The notes: generated by a model from the letters alone, not told the origin. A stretch of DNA of 64,000 bases from Przewalskia tangutica (GCA_029844215.1 CM056728.1:86675676-86739675); one strand, 5' to 3'; counted from the first letter of the stretch, positions 34,387 through 48,060 are shown. Program-made: numbers and translations.

Positions 34387-34391
34387 TTGAG
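34387..34391. repeat. Target-site duplication TTGAG, left
   Basis: Repeated at 37386-37390. The empty site TTTTGAGCCTAAGG is at 60701-60714. Confidence 0.93.
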
Positions 34392-37385
34392 TGTCACGAC
34401 CCGACCCCGGGGCCGCGACTGGTGCCCTACCGGGGCACCCCGTCAGGTTTACATCAGAGAATAGCAGCGGAACATACATACACATAACTTGTATAAAGTA
34501 AACATCACTGGCAAGCCGACAAGGCCGCCTTCCATAAAATAAACTTAATCGAAAGTGAAACAGTACAACTTATTCTTACAGCCCAAACCACAAACGTGAC
34601 TACAAACCTCTAAGAATAACAATTGTGGCGGGACAGGGCCCCGCCATCCCCCTGAATGTACCAAAGTCTACAACCTCAGGGAATCGTACCAAAAGACAAA
34701 GCCTCCGGAGAAATGGAGCTTTCCAAGAACTGAACAGTGACCACAGAGTGCGGATCGCCAGTTACGCACCTCAACTCGCGGCAGATGAACGCACTTCGGG
34801 CGAGGTCGATAACAGTACCAAGTATGTGAAACGAAATATCAGAATGAAATCATAATAGTCTATATAAAGCAGGAGACATGTATGATAGCCAAACTACAGT
34901 ACACAACATATAAGCAGCCATGTCAAGTCAGGGACTCACGCCCTCTAAGTCATCACTCAAATATAACCATGGGTCTCATGCCCACAATATCAATCGTGCC
35001 CGTGGAATTCCTTCCTCACTGCCGGCAGTCTATAATATAACAACACCAAGGAGTACATATGAACACCAGGTCCCACCTGTGTCCTAAGAACCGTGACGGG
35101 CAAGACGGCGTCGACTACCGATACCTCCTCGTCGCTCCGACCGGGAAAGTACGAAGCCACTACCGATACCTACCGTACTAACAATCAGATTCTCGTACCA
35201 CGGTGGCCGGCAAGTACGAAAGCCACTACCAGATACCGCATGCGTCACTCTGCTGACCGGGGCAAGTACGAAAGCTAACTACCAGATACCTCCTGCGTCA
35301 CAAGACTCCGCCATAATGCCGACTGGGGCAAGTACGAAGGCCAACTACTGTGCATCGCCGCGATCACCACGACCGGCAGTACGAAAGCTAACTACTAGAT
35401 ACCACCTGCGTCGCTAAACTACATGGGGGGCTAATCCATGGAATAACACTATCAACAGGGAAATGAACCCTCATCATGGCTGCATACCCGTGGAATCCTC
35501 CATCACTGACGGTACGTCCAAGTAAACTCATAACTTCTTTAGACTTTTCATTTCTTTCATCTATGTTTACCTTTTTCAAGAAAAACCAACCCTTTAACCT
35601 TCCATAAAGTTATTATAACCAACTCCCCATAAAGCCGTTATACTAACTTTATGCTTTAAAACTTTAGACATTCTTATCCTCTCATAAGGCCGTTATAACT
35701 AACTTCCCATAAAGCCGTTATAACTCCTTATATCTCAAACGGTTTCGTTCTTTTATTAACCAAGAGACTTATACTTCAAAACAAATTTACACAATTTTCA
35801 AAATACTTCAAGCCTCTTATCTTTAGAAAACAAGTTTCTTACCTCAAAAATTAAGCCTCTTATTCTTTGAATAATTCAATACTCAATACTTTCACACCAA
35901 GTACTCTATACTTCTTCATGTCAAGAAATTCTTGTCTACATTATTTAGGATAAACCATTCCTCAAGAACAAGTGGGTTAACTTCTTAACCCAACCAACTT
36001 AGACATTTTCTTAAAACAAGTCAAGTATAACAAAAGGACTTACTTCATTTAAAACACGTACGTCTACCGTACTATATAGTTATAACTACTCATGCTCAAG
36101 AGATAAGAAAGTTTCCACATACCTCTTCGGCTCAATCCACTTGCTAAGTCCAAAATACCGCACGTAGTATGTCAACCTATAATGACCATAATACGTTTAT
36201 TAACCTCTAGCTTCAACATAGAATTTTCCAAGTTCAAGTCACTAATTTCTATGGAAAATTGGGCAGCATTTCCTTTGTTTCTACATACTTTTCCACCTTT
36301 TTCAAGGCCGAATTTGACATCCAAACGCCACATTTAAGGCCCAACAATCCAAACATTTCAAAGGGGATTACACACCTAAACTTGGATGTGTAAAATCTTC
36401 CCCACAATGTATAACAACTAACTTAACAAGTTTAAGGTATTATTTAAGCTACAACATGCTTGCATCCTAACCTTATTCAATTCCTTCAAATCCAAATCAT
36501 ATTTCTTACATGCAATTCTTCTAAGAGTAATATTTTCAACTACAAGATCTTTCTTCTTCACATGCAACACCAAAACTAGCTACAAGAGAAGAATTGTTAC
36601 CTTAGAGTTTTAGCCAAATTAATCCAACAAATTTGCTAGCCTCCTTTCCACAATCACCACCACAACAACTCCTATAAGCTTGCCAACAAGTTTCCTTCTT
36701 GCCACATTTTAAGATTTTTCTCAAGCCTTGCTTTCTTCTTAATTTTCTAGAGAGAAGAGAGAGCTTAATTTTCTAGAGAGAAGAGAGAGCTTAATTTTCT
36801 AGAGAGAAGGATGAACTTGAAGAATGACCAAGTCTTCAAGACTTGGTCAATAAGTAGTGCATGCAAAATCAGATGGGGAAGGACACTTGTCACCCACCCA
36901 TGGCCTCTTTAAAATAAAATATCAGTATCGATTTCGCTTTCGCCAAAGTTCGCGCGCTGCGCCTGGCCTGCGCGGGCGCTGAATTTTCTGTGAACCTTCG
37001 GGATTTCCGCCGCGACTTACCTCGGCCGGCCACACTGCAACTTCAGCGACCCCTCAGAATAACCGGCGCCGCGGCCCTGCATCCGGCGCCGCGGCCCTGA
37101 CCGAAACACCTTTCTTGCCCGACTGCGCTCTGAACTTGCAACTTCCATAACTTTCTACTCCAATGTCCTATCGACGAACGGTTGGTTGCGTTGGAAACTA
37201 GACTCAACGAACTACATGCTAGGACTTTGGTACACCTACAAACTCTCAATGTAACTGGACATACACTACCTCAAAGTTGACTAAAACCTGGCCGAAACAA
37301 TCCGTCAACCTATCTTTTGAAAATTTTAAGTCTTAACCCCTTTCGTACGCTCTCATACGTATGGCCAGAACTACGGGGTATAACA
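34392..37385 (-). mobile_element. Family C solo LTR
   Basis: 2994 bp. Minus strand begins TGTTATACCCCGTAGTTCTGG at 37385 and ends GTCGTGACA at 34392, with perfect TTGAG duplications and no internal region: the usual product of LTR-LTR recombination. Contains GTACTTGCC-type units (about 35085-35400), a 26-bp repeat (36739-36808) and a GC-rich stretch with a duplicated CCGGCGCCGCGGCCCTG (37062-37100). It gives the reference for the C-family pieces at 7379-7680, 28311-28697 and 62847. Confidence 0.95.
36739..36808. repeat. 26-bp tandem repeat in the solo LTR
   Basis: TTAATTTTCTAGAGAGAAGA units start at 36739, 36765 and 36791, the last partial. Confidence 0.92.
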
Positions 37386-37390
37386 TTGAG
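37386..37390. repeat. Target-site duplication TTGAG, right
   Basis: Pairs with 34387-34391. Confidence 0.93.
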
Positions 37391-38616
37391 CCTAAGGTGT
37401 TCTTCACTTTTTGGAGTTGGATCTTGAAGAGGAGTTGTTTAGAAACTTCTAAGGGTTGCTTGGAGCGGATTGGAGCGTAAGGAATAGGAGCTAAACGTTG
37501 CTCAGGATCGACTTATTAATCTTGGATAATTTTGGGCTTATCGAGGTAATGATCTTTATCCCCCTATTATATTGGAGATTACATGTTGTAGTAATGTATA
37601 GTTGAGTATACTATATGTAGAAAGAATATTGATAAGAATTGGACTGTAGTATTATTGTGGGGCAGAATTGTACACGTCCGGTTAGACGTGTAATCCCCTT
37701 GGAGTTGTTGGCTTGGTAGAGGGCCTTGGTATAGGAGGATATTTATGTGGTTACTGGTGGGAGGTGTTGCCCAATTTTCCGTAGGATAAGGAACCTGATA
37801 CTTAGAAACGTTCTACGAAGAGATCTAGAAGTTAATAGACGTTTTATGGCCATTATAGGTTGAAGTACTACGAGTAGCGTATTCTACTTGAAGGGTGGAA
37901 AAGGCTAGCAGAGTTATAGTACTTTGGAGCATTTTGCTATTTGTCGATAATCGTCGCGAGGTATGTGAACCTCTTCCTATCCTTTCTAGCATGATTGTTG
38001 TGAACTATGTAGTACGGTAGACGTACGGGTGCTAAACAAATTTGGTCGGTTTAAAACATAAAGTGTTATAATGACTTTATGGGAAGTTAATTATAACGAC
38101 CTTATGTAGGTAAAAAAATGGGTTGTTGATTTTAAAAGATAAGAGACTTGACTTATATTTGACTTGATATGAAATGTGAAGAACTTGAATTGTGTTAATA
38201 AGTGGTGAAACCTCATTCGTGAGAAATGAGTACATGATCAAAAAAAAGGAATAAGTTATATTGATTTCGGAAATGGAAATAAGTATCGAACAAGCCATTG
38301 CAGCGTTAATAAAGGAAAATGTAATGACAAATAATTATATTAAAACAAGTAGAATCCTCCATCTGCATAGAAGCTACGATAAGACAAAATTGTATTACAT
38401 TTTATAAATCATGGCTGCTTTAATAAGAATAATTATAAACAAGTATGGATTTTCTTAAATTCCAAAGCAAGGAACTTGATTTCTAAAAAAGAGACTTGAG
38501 GAATTGAAGTGTTTTTGGTTTAAAACATAAAGTGTTATAATAGCTTTATGGGAAGTTAGTTATAACGACTTTATGAAAACAAAAGAATGGTTTTATTATT
38601 GGATTTAAGATGGTTA
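37391..38616 (+). repeat. 5' LTR of the second B element, part 2
   Basis: Continues from CCTAAGGTGTTCTTCACTTT to GGATTTAAGATGGTTA, matching 60707-61932 nearly base for base. Confidence 0.9.
38612..38616. repeat. Target-site duplication GGTTA, left
   Basis: Repeated at 56927-56931; the empty site is at 61928-61932. Confidence 0.94.
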
Positions 38617-39126
38617 TGTTACACCCCGTAGTTCCAGAGTATGTATATGAGGACGTACGTACGAGAATACGACACAAAAATTGGAAGGAAGAAAGATGTG
38701 ATTTTTCGACGGAAAAGTTTCCGAATTTTGAGAAGGAAAAATGTTCGTTAAAGGGAATTGGATTCCCAGATTTGGTATTCGGACTTTTTGGAATATTTGA
38801 GAATTATGGAATTTTATTTCCGGAATTGGTCACGTGGGGCCCGCGGGGAAAATTTACGGTTTTGAGGGGCCCACTTTATTTTCGGATTTTTGGCATTACA
38901 GATATTTTCGGAAGACGAAATATTTTGGAAGAGTAGGGGGGAGACACGTGGCACCCCCATGTGGCTCATCGTAGAAAATTGTGGGGCCCACATCGCTTGG
39001 GCGTTGGGGGACAAGTGGCAAGCCACTTGTCCCATTTTTGTGGTGAACAAATGGTTGGCAAACTACCCACACACATGTACCCCATCCTCACCTTACACTT
39101 GCTTTAATCATAGCCCTTGATTTCTC

Positions 39127-39134
39127 TATAAATA
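39127..39134 (+). promoter_or_regulatory. TATA box, third B element 5' LTR
   Basis: TTTCTCTATAAATACCCCC. The nested insertion lies only about 145 bp downstream, so normal full-length RNA from this LTR is unlikely. Confidence 0.7.
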
Positions 39135-39273
39135 CCCCCTTGTTTCAAGACTTTTATTCATCCTCACTTAAGAGTTTCAAAGGCAAAATTCTCCCTCCCT
39201 CCTTGTGTTGTTCTCGTCCAACACCCCCCCTTTGTGTAGAAAAATCCTTCAAGTGTTGTTATTATCCCAAATA

Positions 39274-39278
39274 CCTTA
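39274..39278. repeat. Target-site duplication CCTTA, left
   Basis: Repeated at 48061-48065; the empty site is at 54448-54452 in the 3' LTR. Confidence 0.94.
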
Positions 39279-42200
39279 TGTCACGACCCGAACCCGGGCC
39301 CGTGACTGGTGCCTTACCCCGGGCACCCTAGTGATACAACATCAGAGAAAATCAGCGGAAATAAAAAACATGAACATGAATTAAGAGAAAAGATAAATAA
39401 ACAGGCCAACCAAAACAGTTGCCTTCATCATATATACATAAATACCCGAACAGTTATCCTTTTTACAAACCATGCCCACAACAAAGCATGCACCTCTAAG
39501 ATTTTTACAACATGTTTATGACGGACAGGCCCGCCATACCACGAATGTATAAGAATCTACTGCACTCGTGGTAACATACCAAAAGATAAGCCTCCAAGGA
39601 ACGGAGCTTCCCAATACGAAAGGTGATCCTAAAAGGATCGACAGATGTACCTTTTACTCATGCAGATGAACGCACCCAAGGAGGTCGATCTGACAGTACC
39701 AAGTATGTGAAATCAGAAATATCAGAATGAAATCATAATAGTCTATATAAAGCGGGAGACATGTATGATAACCAAACTACGATTCACAACATAGAAGCCA
39801 TGTCAAGTCGTGACTCACGCCTCAAAGTCATCCTCATGCCCGTGGAACTTCTTCCTCACCGCCAGCCTAGGTACAAATCATGTGATACGTATAACGTGTC
39901 TCGCCCATCTTATGGACCCAATATAGAAACGTGGAATACATTCGGATGAACCTAGTCGATGAAATACATTCCGGATGAACCTAGTCAAGTGATATACATT
40001 CGAATGAACCGGTAATCAAGTGAAATACATTCCGGATGACCCGGTAATCAAGTGAAATACATTCGGATGACCCTAATCAAGTGAAATACATTCGGATGAC
40101 CCTAATCAAGTGAAATACATTCGGATGACCCGAATCAAGTGAAATACATTCGGATGACCCGTAGTCGAGTAGAACACAAGACTTGCACAACAAGGCTATC
40201 ACACGTAACATGGTCAAGTTTCATAACAACAAGCATAAGCAAGTTACACACGACTCAAGGTACTTTCATTTTATGTCAAAGTCCGATTTTAACCTTAAAG
40301 TACTACGTCCGTTAAATTCCCTTTAAGATCCATTTCTTTTACAAAGGTCACCCGATACGTAGTATAAAATTTGAGTGACTAACATTGTTAAGTAAACCAA
40401 AATGCTTTCCTTTGTAAAATCAAGTAACAACCTTATTTTCCAAACGTTCAAGTTTGCCTAATTTCAATGCTCAAGTTTCTCATTTTAGAAAAAGGTTTCA
40501 GTAGTTCATAGTTTTAAATCCTTTAAAACATAATTCTCCTTTAAACGTTTTGAGAAACCTATGTCTTATAAGTGAGTAGGTTATTCTTGTTTATAATCAA
40601 TCTTATTAAGCGACATGATCTAGGAAATGTCATTTTGTCTCATCTTAGCTTCTATGCAGATGGAAGTTTCTCTTGGTTTTAATAATACTAAATCTGTCCA
40701 AAACATTTCCTTTTATTAACGCCGCAGTTGGTTTGTCGATACACATTCGATTTCCAAATCGAGAAAACATTTTAAGCCGTTATACCTAACTTCCCATAAA
40801 GCTAGTATAACTCTTAAGTTTCCAAAACCAAGTATTACTTCTTCTCTCAAAATGATTCAAAAATCTTTTGAAATACTTCAAGTTCTTTATTATCACATAG
40901 CCACCAGGTTATAGTTCAAATCGACCTCTTAAAAACCACAAGTACTTTCTTACCTACATAAAGTCGTTATAACCAACTTCCCATAAAGCCGTTATAACAC
41001 TTTATGTTTCAAACCAATCAAATACATTAAACATATGTACGCTCACCGTACTACATAGTTATACACATATCATGCTAGAACAAATAGGAAGAGGTTCACA
41101 TACCGCGACGATTATCGACTAATAGCAAAACGCTCCAAGTACCTCAAACCGTCGGCTACACTCTCGCCAAGATCACTCCACACGTAGTACTACAACCTAT
41201 AGAGGCCACAAAGCGCCTATTAATATCTTTAGATCCCGACGTAGAATATTCTACAGAAAAATTCGGCAGCACCTCCCCCCCCCCCGCAACAGCGTAAATC
41301 TCCTCCTCTATCGAGGCCGGCTCCCAAGCCAACCAGGGGTTAACACGCCTAACCGACGTGTACAATTCTACTACACAAGAATGTTACACAAGTCTCATCT
41401 AATACGCCCTATGTAATTACGATCGCTTCTCTTCTTTAAATTCAGCTTAAGTCGCAAGACATTGCCGTAAGTATTATTCGAGCTTAAGTCAAAAGACATT
41501 GCCGCACAACTATGTTCAGTTCTATATATAGTATACTTAACTATATACTCCTACAACATGTAATTTCCAATTACAACAGATGGTCAAGAATGTTTACCTC
41601 GATAAGCCCAAAATTATCCGAGTTTATATGTCGATCCTGAACAACGTTTAGCTCCTACTCCGGCGCTCCAACTGCTCCAACCAACCCTTAGAAGTTCTAA
41701 CCAACTTCTACTTATGACTTCAACTACGGGTGAAGATTTACTTAGGTTTCGTGTTTGTGACTGAGGGAAGTATAATAGTATTTTCTGGGCTTTTGTAAAA
41801 GTGTAACCTTGGGAATACTACAAGGTATTTGGGCCAAGGTATTTGGGCATTATAACAATACTGGGAGAGTATTTCTATACCACAAAAGGGGGGTATTTAT
41901 ATGAAACAACTAGGCTAGTGGGGTACCCACGGCAAAACACCTCAAAGGGAGGGAGGAGGTGGCTCTCGCCAAGGGCTCTCAAAGGGAGGGGTGTGGTGGA
42001 CGAAAGCTCGAGGAGAGGAGTATTTTGAGACTTAGTTAGATTGCTCAAGTTTTTGATGAAGAAAGTCTTCAACTGTAGGGTATTTATAGGTCAAGTGAAG
42101 GCCAACCAATGGCCAAGATCCATCCAAGTGTTAGGCAAGTGTAAGGTCAAGATTAAGCCATGTGCAACCTTATCCATCTACCCAAAATATCCTACCAACT

Positions 42201-42500
42201 CCTTGACCAAAAATAATGCACAAAAAACGTGCCAACCTTCCCACTTTCGTCCGTCCACTCCTTCCAATTAGAGGGTGACAAGTGTCGCCCTCTCGTTGGT
42301 CCAAAATGTTTCGTCTCTCGGAAAAATCCGCAAAAATTATAAATGACATAGCCGGAATTTTCCCTACGAAAGCTGTGGAAACGTTTCGTCGAAAAACGAC
42401 TCTAATCGGGTGTTGTGTACAAATTTCGAAACTAGCCAACTTTAAGGCTCAAATTATAATACGTACGCGCCACGCATATACTGAAATACGTGGTATAACA
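39279..42500 (-). repeat. 3' LTR of the minus-strand A element
   Basis: 3222 bp, TGTCACGA (39279) to GGTATAACA (42500). TATA box on the minus strand at 42081-42088. Its minisatellite (39925-40165) has lost CCGG bases relative to the 5' LTR. Confidence 0.93.
39925..40165 (-). repeat. CATTCCCGGATGACCCGG minisatellite, eroded copy
   Basis: Units read ATTCGGATGACCCTAATC where the sister LTR has ATTCCCGGATGACCCGG, so unit length drops from 33 to about 29-30 bp. Confidence 0.9.
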
Positions 42501-42514
42501 TTCTCCCCTCCTTA
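42501..42514 (-). promoter_or_regulatory. Polypurine tract of the minus-strand A element
   Basis: Minus strand TAAGGAGGGGAGAA directly before the 3' LTR. Confidence 0.9.
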
Positions 42515-43479
42515 GAAACATTCGTCCCGAATGTTCCTTCTCAAGACGGATAACGATAAAGTTCTTCTAATAAGTTGCCAACGCCACAACTGGCCACGAA
42601 ACAACACATGCACGCAAATACTTATATCCAAGTCCACGAGGAAACTCCTCTAACATCACAAACTTTTGTCACTTTGCCGCGAGGTTCTAGTGTCACTCCG
42701 GCGACCCAACAAATGGTACCGGACTGCATGCGATTCCTGAGGTCTAAAATATACATCCTTCGCACCTTCTCCCTTTACAAGAAATGATCATATCTATGCT
42801 CGCAATACATGCTCGCCTCTACCCTTACTCGTCGTACTCTTCTCGAACTCTTGAACTCTTCCAAAGATAATGCACCACACTTGATCATCACTTCAGCTTC
42901 TCCAAACCTGGAGTCACCACCTCCAACTTGGTTATCTTACTAGCCTCAATCTTCCTTAAGGCCACTTCCGCCTTCACGATCCGCCGGTCGAACATATCCA
43001 CGAACTCATACGATGGTCATCTAAACTTGGGCCTAGCACCTCGTGACCCTACCGCTGGCGGGACCACCAGCTGACCCCACCTCATTCCGGCCACGGTTGA
43101 CATGCAACACGCCCTCAACCCGAGCTCACACGCCGACTCTCTCGTTTCTCGATCCGAACAACCTTGCTAATCACATCATGAAAGATACCACTTTCATTTA
43201 CCCAACCAGAGACTTATCACACAATATATTTTAGGCATAAAATGCACTGACAAGGATCACTGCAAAATCTTGTACTCAAGCGGCCTTACATCTAAGGTCT
43301 CAATCGTAATATTCTAAGGTTCATCATTTTCTCACCCTGAGCTTACCCTTTTCCCAACCGGGTTCCTAAATCACATTTTAGCACAAAGCTATCCGAACAT
43401 AACACTTAACACATTAACATAACATCAAAACATACAAGCCTCTAGATGGTTAAGGATATACACAAGCTACCGCTCACTC
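42515..43479 (-). other. 3' internal non-coding region without integrase
   Basis: Equivalent to 2546-3539. Family-wide landmarks are present, but the VKTVYSAEG and PYEALYG integrase segments are absent. The join lies in GTTCGACCGGCGGATCGTGA (minus strand, about 42975-42995). Confidence 0.68.
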
Positions 43480-44692
43480 TAATCATAAGTCCACTGCAGG
43501 CGCATAATCGTAGAAGGAGATGAACTCGCCATCGATCCGTAGGTCGCGCTGCCGCCGCATTCTCCTATAAGCACGCCTCTCGTCACATGGCCCTCGACGG
43601 CCGCGGTGAAGCAAGCACCGCAAAAGACGACATTTCGGGATGATGTTTGCCACATCGCGCACACCGGTGGGACATGAATCTTGCTGGCTAGCACTCACGT
43701 AAACCTGTGAACCAGAAGCCCTGGAGCTCTGACCAGCTCCCGAATACCCCGAACGACCAAGATCGCGTGGAGGACCACTGCATCGGGCGAGGTACATAAC
43801 TAGATCGCCGAGGCGGTCCGCCTCGAAAGTTACCAAAGGACCTCGCTGCTCGCCCTCTTCGCCGATCTCGGTCATTCCGCCGACCTCTCCGTGCCTCACA
43901 TCCTAGTGCACGAGCTTGTATGCGGGCAATGTCCATGCCCTGAAGAGCTACACCCGCACAAGCCTCGCCAAGTAATCGCCCAGCCTGGCGTGGCGGTACT
44001 GCTCTCCATATCCGCTACTACAATGGAACATACCGAGCTAATGAGTCGAACTCCACATTGTACTCTCTAACCGCCCGCCCGCCCCGCTCAATGTCAAAAT
44101 CTGTCGCCCGAGCCCTCTCATCCGTGGAGGCAAGAAATGTGCAAGAAATGCCTCGAGAACTCGTCCCAAAGCTGGAAGTGCATGCTCTTCCCGACGCCTC
44201 ACGAATCAAACCACCAATCGCAGATCACGCGGTGATGCGAACCCAATACCACCGACTCGCCTGCGAGGCTCGATCACTCTCATGATCCATTGTAGTCGGA
44301 TAAACTCCACGAGGTCGTCCTCGGCTCGATCCATAGAACACCGAGGGCTACAACTCGTGAAGTCCCGTAGCCTCAAATCGCTCGCCGGGGTGAACTACGG
44401 TCTTCTTGGGCCGGAATCGCGTGATCCACCTATCCTCATATTCGCCACGACCACGGCGATGAATCGCCATCTCCTTGTACCCATCTCATCGGCTCGGCCG
44501 GGACCGAGGCTCGTGTATCAGAGTCTCAGCAGCCATCGCTGCGCTCTAAACTCGCTGGTCTTTGGCGGCGTCGCTAAACCCGCCGTCGGCACTGTCTCAG
44601 TCTTGGCCCGGCTCGCGCTCGCACTCTCAGATCTCACTAACGACTCCTCGATTGCCTTGCCCATCCGGGCTGGGTTGCCTTAAGCGAGGCAT
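43480..44692 (-). pseudogene. gag: gag of the minus-strand A element, frameshifted
   Basis: Start at 44692 (MPRLRQPSPDGQG, shifted from MPLR-type starts). The core is readable in pieces: MHFQLWDEFSRHFLH (about 44190-44140), ATDFDIERGGRAVREYNVEF then DSLARYVP (44018-44209 frame). The MDIARIQA linker follows, then basic R-rich sequence, then a damaged CARCGKHHP..C plus CLLHRGRRGPC module. The second zinc module seen in the 38617 element is missing. This is the classic Retrotrans_gag order (capsid core, basic linker, knuckles), so the family descends from a normal gypsy gag. Confidence 0.78.
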
Positions 44693-44871
44693 ACCGTAAA
44701 GGAAAGGAATACGTCGGAGGGTCCAATTTATCACACACTCTAAGGCACGATCTCGAATGAGAAGAATAGAAACCAATCCTAAATGTCCTGCAGCCTCACG
44801 ATTATAGACGTGCACAACACACCGATAATCAAGACTCTACTAGACACGGTCAGACACTTTCCGAGACTAAT

Positions 44872-44884
44872 CGCTCGATACCAC
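44872..44884 (-). promoter_or_regulatory. Primer binding site, altered
   Basis: Minus strand TGGTATCGAGCGA in place of TGGTATCAGAGCA: both CAG triplets reduced to CG. Confidence 0.85.
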
Positions 44885-45539
44885 TTTTGTCACGACGAAC
44901 CGGGCCGTGGATCGTGCCTTACCGGGCACCCTAGTGATACAACATCGAGAAAATCAGGAAATAAAAACATGAACATGAATTAAGAGAAAAGATAAATAAA
45001 CAGCAACCAAAACAGCTTGCCTTCATCATATATACATAAATACGACAGTTATCCTTTTTACAAACCCCGCCACAACAATACAGCATGCACTCTAAGATTT
45101 TTTACAACGGTATGACGGACAGTGGCCCCGCCATACCCACGAATGTATAAGAATCTACTGACTCGTGGTAACATACCAAAAGATAAGCCTCCAAGGAACG
45201 AGCTTCCCAATACGCTGAAAGGTGATCCTAAAAGCGAGGATCGGCACCGATGTACCTTTTACTGCGGCATGAACGCAGCCCCAAGGAGGTCGATAACAGT
45301 ACCAAGTATGTGAAATCAGAAATATCAGAATGAAATCATAATAGTCTATATAAAGCAGGAGACATGTATGATAACCAAACTACAGTTCACAACATAGAAG
45401 CAGTCATGTCAAGTCAGGGACTCACGCCCTCAAAGTCATCCCTCATGCCCGTGGAACTTCTTCCTCACTGCCGGCAGTCTAGGTACAAATCATGTGATAC
45501 GTATAACAGGTCTCGGCCCATCTTATGGACCCAATATAG

Positions 45540-45745
45540 AAACGTGTGGAATACATTCCCGGATGAACCGGTAGTCAGTGAAATACATTCCCGGATGAAC
45601 CGGTAGTCAAGTGATATACATTCCCGAATGAACCGGTAATCAAGTGAAATACATTCCCGGATGACCCGGTAATCAAGTGAAATACATTCCCGGATGACCC
45701 GGTAATCAAGTGAAATACATTCCCGGATGACCCGGTAGTCGAGTA
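45540..45745 (-). repeat. 33-bp minisatellite CATTCCCGGATGACCCGG...
   Basis: Six units of about 33 bp between 45540 and 45745. It occupies the place where family B has 69-bp units and the A array has GTACTTGCC units. Confidence 0.93.
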
Positions 45746-47636
45746 GAACACAGTACTTGCACAACAAGGCTATCACACGTAACATGGTCAAGTTTCATAA
45801 CAACAAGCATAAGCAAGTTACACACGACTCAAGGTACTTTCATTTTATGTCAAAGTCCGGATTTTAACCTTAAAGTACTACGTCCGTTAAATTCCCTTTA
45901 AGATCCATTTCTTTTACAAAGGTCACCCGATACCCGTAGTATAAAATTTGAGTGACTAACATTGTTAAGTAAACCAAAATGCTTTCCTTTGTAAAATCAA
46001 GTAACAACCTTATTTTCCAAACGTTCAAGTTTGCCTAATTTCGAATGCTCAAGTTTCTCATTTTAGAAAAAGGTTTAGTAGTTCATAGTTTTAAATCCTT
46101 TAAAACATAATTCTCCTTTAAACGTTTTGAGAAACATATGTCTTATAAGTGAGTAGGTTATTCTTGTTTATAATCAATCTTATTAAGCGACCATGATCTA
46201 GGAAATGTCATTTTGTCTCATCTTAGCTTCTATGCGGATGGAAGTTTCTACCGGTTTTAATAATACTAAATCTGTCCAAAACATTTCCTTTTATTAACGC
46301 CGCAGTGGTTTGTCGATACACATTCGATTTCCAAATCGATGAAACATTTTTAAGCCGTTATACCTAACTTCCCATAAAGCTAGTATAACTCTTAAGTTTC
46401 CAAAACCAAGTATTACTTCTTCTCTCAAAATGATTCAAAAATCTTTGAAATACTTGAAGTTCTTTATTATCACATAGCCACCGGTTATAGTTCAAATCGA
46501 TTACCTCTTAAAAACCACAAGTACTTTCTTACCTACATAAAGTTTATAACCAACTTCCCATAAAGCCGTTATAACACTTTATGTTTCAAACCAATCAAAT
46601 ACATTAAACATATGTACGTCACCGTACTACATAGTTATACACATATCATGCTAGAACAAATAGGAAGAGGTTCACATACCTCGCGACGATTATCGACTAA
46701 TAGCAAACGCTCCAAGTACCTCAAACCGTCGGCTACACTCTACCAAGCGGTCACTCCACACGTAGTACTACAACCTATAGAGGCCACAAAGCGCCTATTA
46801 ATATCTTTAGATCCCGACGTAGAATATTCTACGAAAAATTCTAGACCTCTCCCGCAACAACAGAAATCTCCTCCTCTATCGAGGCCGCTACCAAGCCAAC
46901 CGGGGTTAACACGCCTAACCGGGCGTGTACAATTCTACTACACGAATGTTACACAAGTCTCATGTCTGATACGCCCTATGTAATTACGTCGCTTCTTCTT
47001 TAAATTCAGCTTAAGTCGCAAGACATTGCTGTAAGTATTATTCGAGCTTAAGTCAAAAGACATTGCCGCACAACTATGTTCAGTTCTATATAGTATACTT
47101 AACTATATACTCTACAACATGTAATTTCCAATTACAAATGTAGGTCGAGAATGTTTACCTCGATAAGCCCAAAATTATCCGAGTTTATATGTCGATCCTG
47201 AACAACGTTTAGCTCCTACTCCGGCGCTCAACTGCTCCAACCAACCCTTAGAAGTTCTAACCAACTTCTACTTATGACTTCAACTACGGGTGAAGATTTA
47301 CTTAGTGTTTCGTTTTTGTGAGTGACGGAAGTATAATAGTATTTTCTGGGCTTTTGTAAAAGTGTAACCTTGGGAATACTACAAGGTATTTGGGCCAAGG
47401 TATTTGGGCATTATAACAATACTTGGAGAGTATTTCTATACCACAAAAGGGGGTATTTATACGAGACAACTAGCAGTGGGGTACCCCAGCAAACACCTCA
47501 AAGGGGAGGAGGTGGCTCTCGCCAAGGGCTCTCAAAGGGGAGGGTGTGGTGGGCAAAGCTCAAGGGAGAGGGAGTATTTTGAGACTTAGTTAGATTGCTC
47601 AAGTTTTTGGATGAAGAAAGTCTTCAACTAGAGGGG

Positions 47637-47644
47637 TATTTATA
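47637..47644 (-). promoter_or_regulatory. TATA box, minus-strand A element 5' LTR
   Basis: Minus strand CCTATAAATACCCC. Transcription from it would run antisense through the host B element's LTR. Confidence 0.7.
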
Positions 47645-48060
47645 GGTCAAGTGAAGGCCAACCAATGGCCAAGATCCATCCAAGTGTTAGGCAAGTGTAA
47701 GGTCAAGATTAAGCCATGTGCAACCTTATCCATCTACCCAAAATATCCTACCAACTCCTTGACCAAAAATAATGCACAAAAAACGTGCCAACCTTCCCAC
47801 TTTCGTCCGTCCACTCCTTCCAATTAGAGGGTGACAAGTGTCGCCCTCTCGTTGGTCCAAAATGTTTCGTCTCTCGGAAAAATCCGCAAAAATTATAAAT
47901 GACATAGCCGAAATTTTCCCTATGAAAGCTGTGGAAACGTTTCGTCGAAAAACGACTCTAATCGGGTGTTGTGTACAAATTTCGAAACTAGCCAACTTTA
48001 AGGCTCAAATTATAATACGTACGCGCTCACGTACATACTCTGGAAATACGGGGTATAACA

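Larger units (their letters stand above)
33634..34391 (+). repeat. 5' LTR of the second B element, part 1
   Basis: TGTTACACCCCGTAGCTCCAGG start, TATA box at 34140-34147; breaks at TTGAG (34387-34391). Closely matches 59949-60706. Confidence 0.9.
38617..39278 (+). repeat. 5' LTR of the third B element, part 1
   Basis: TGTTACACCCCGTAG start, TATA box at 39127-39134; breaks after CCTTA at 39278. Matches 53791-54452. Confidence 0.92.
39279..48060 (-). mobile_element. Family A element, complete, minus strand
   Basis: 5' LTR 44888-48060, primer site about 44872-44884, gag 43480-44692, non-coding tail, purine tract 42501-42514, 3' LTR 39279-42500; CCTTA on both sides. It differs from the array elements in two ways: its gag retains the capsid-core region (EFDSLARYVP), and it has no integrase remnant. 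It is the innermost, hence youngest, insertion at this spot. Confidence 0.95.
44888..48060 (-). repeat. 5' LTR of the minus-strand A element
   Basis: 3173 bp. Minus-strand TATA box at 47637-47644 (TATTTATA on the plus strand). Better preserved at CCGG than its partner LTR. Confidence 0.93.

Noticed and set aside
37043..37249. GC-rich ORF in the solo C LTR (and 62982-63348 in the other C LTR)
   Set aside because: Frames are not conserved between the two C LTR copies; GC-rich LTR segment.
39925..45745. Regularly spaced 33-bp repeats that could suggest a CRISPR array
   Set aside because: Units are contiguous without unique spacers, lie inside plant LTRs and differ only by small indels; a minisatellite.
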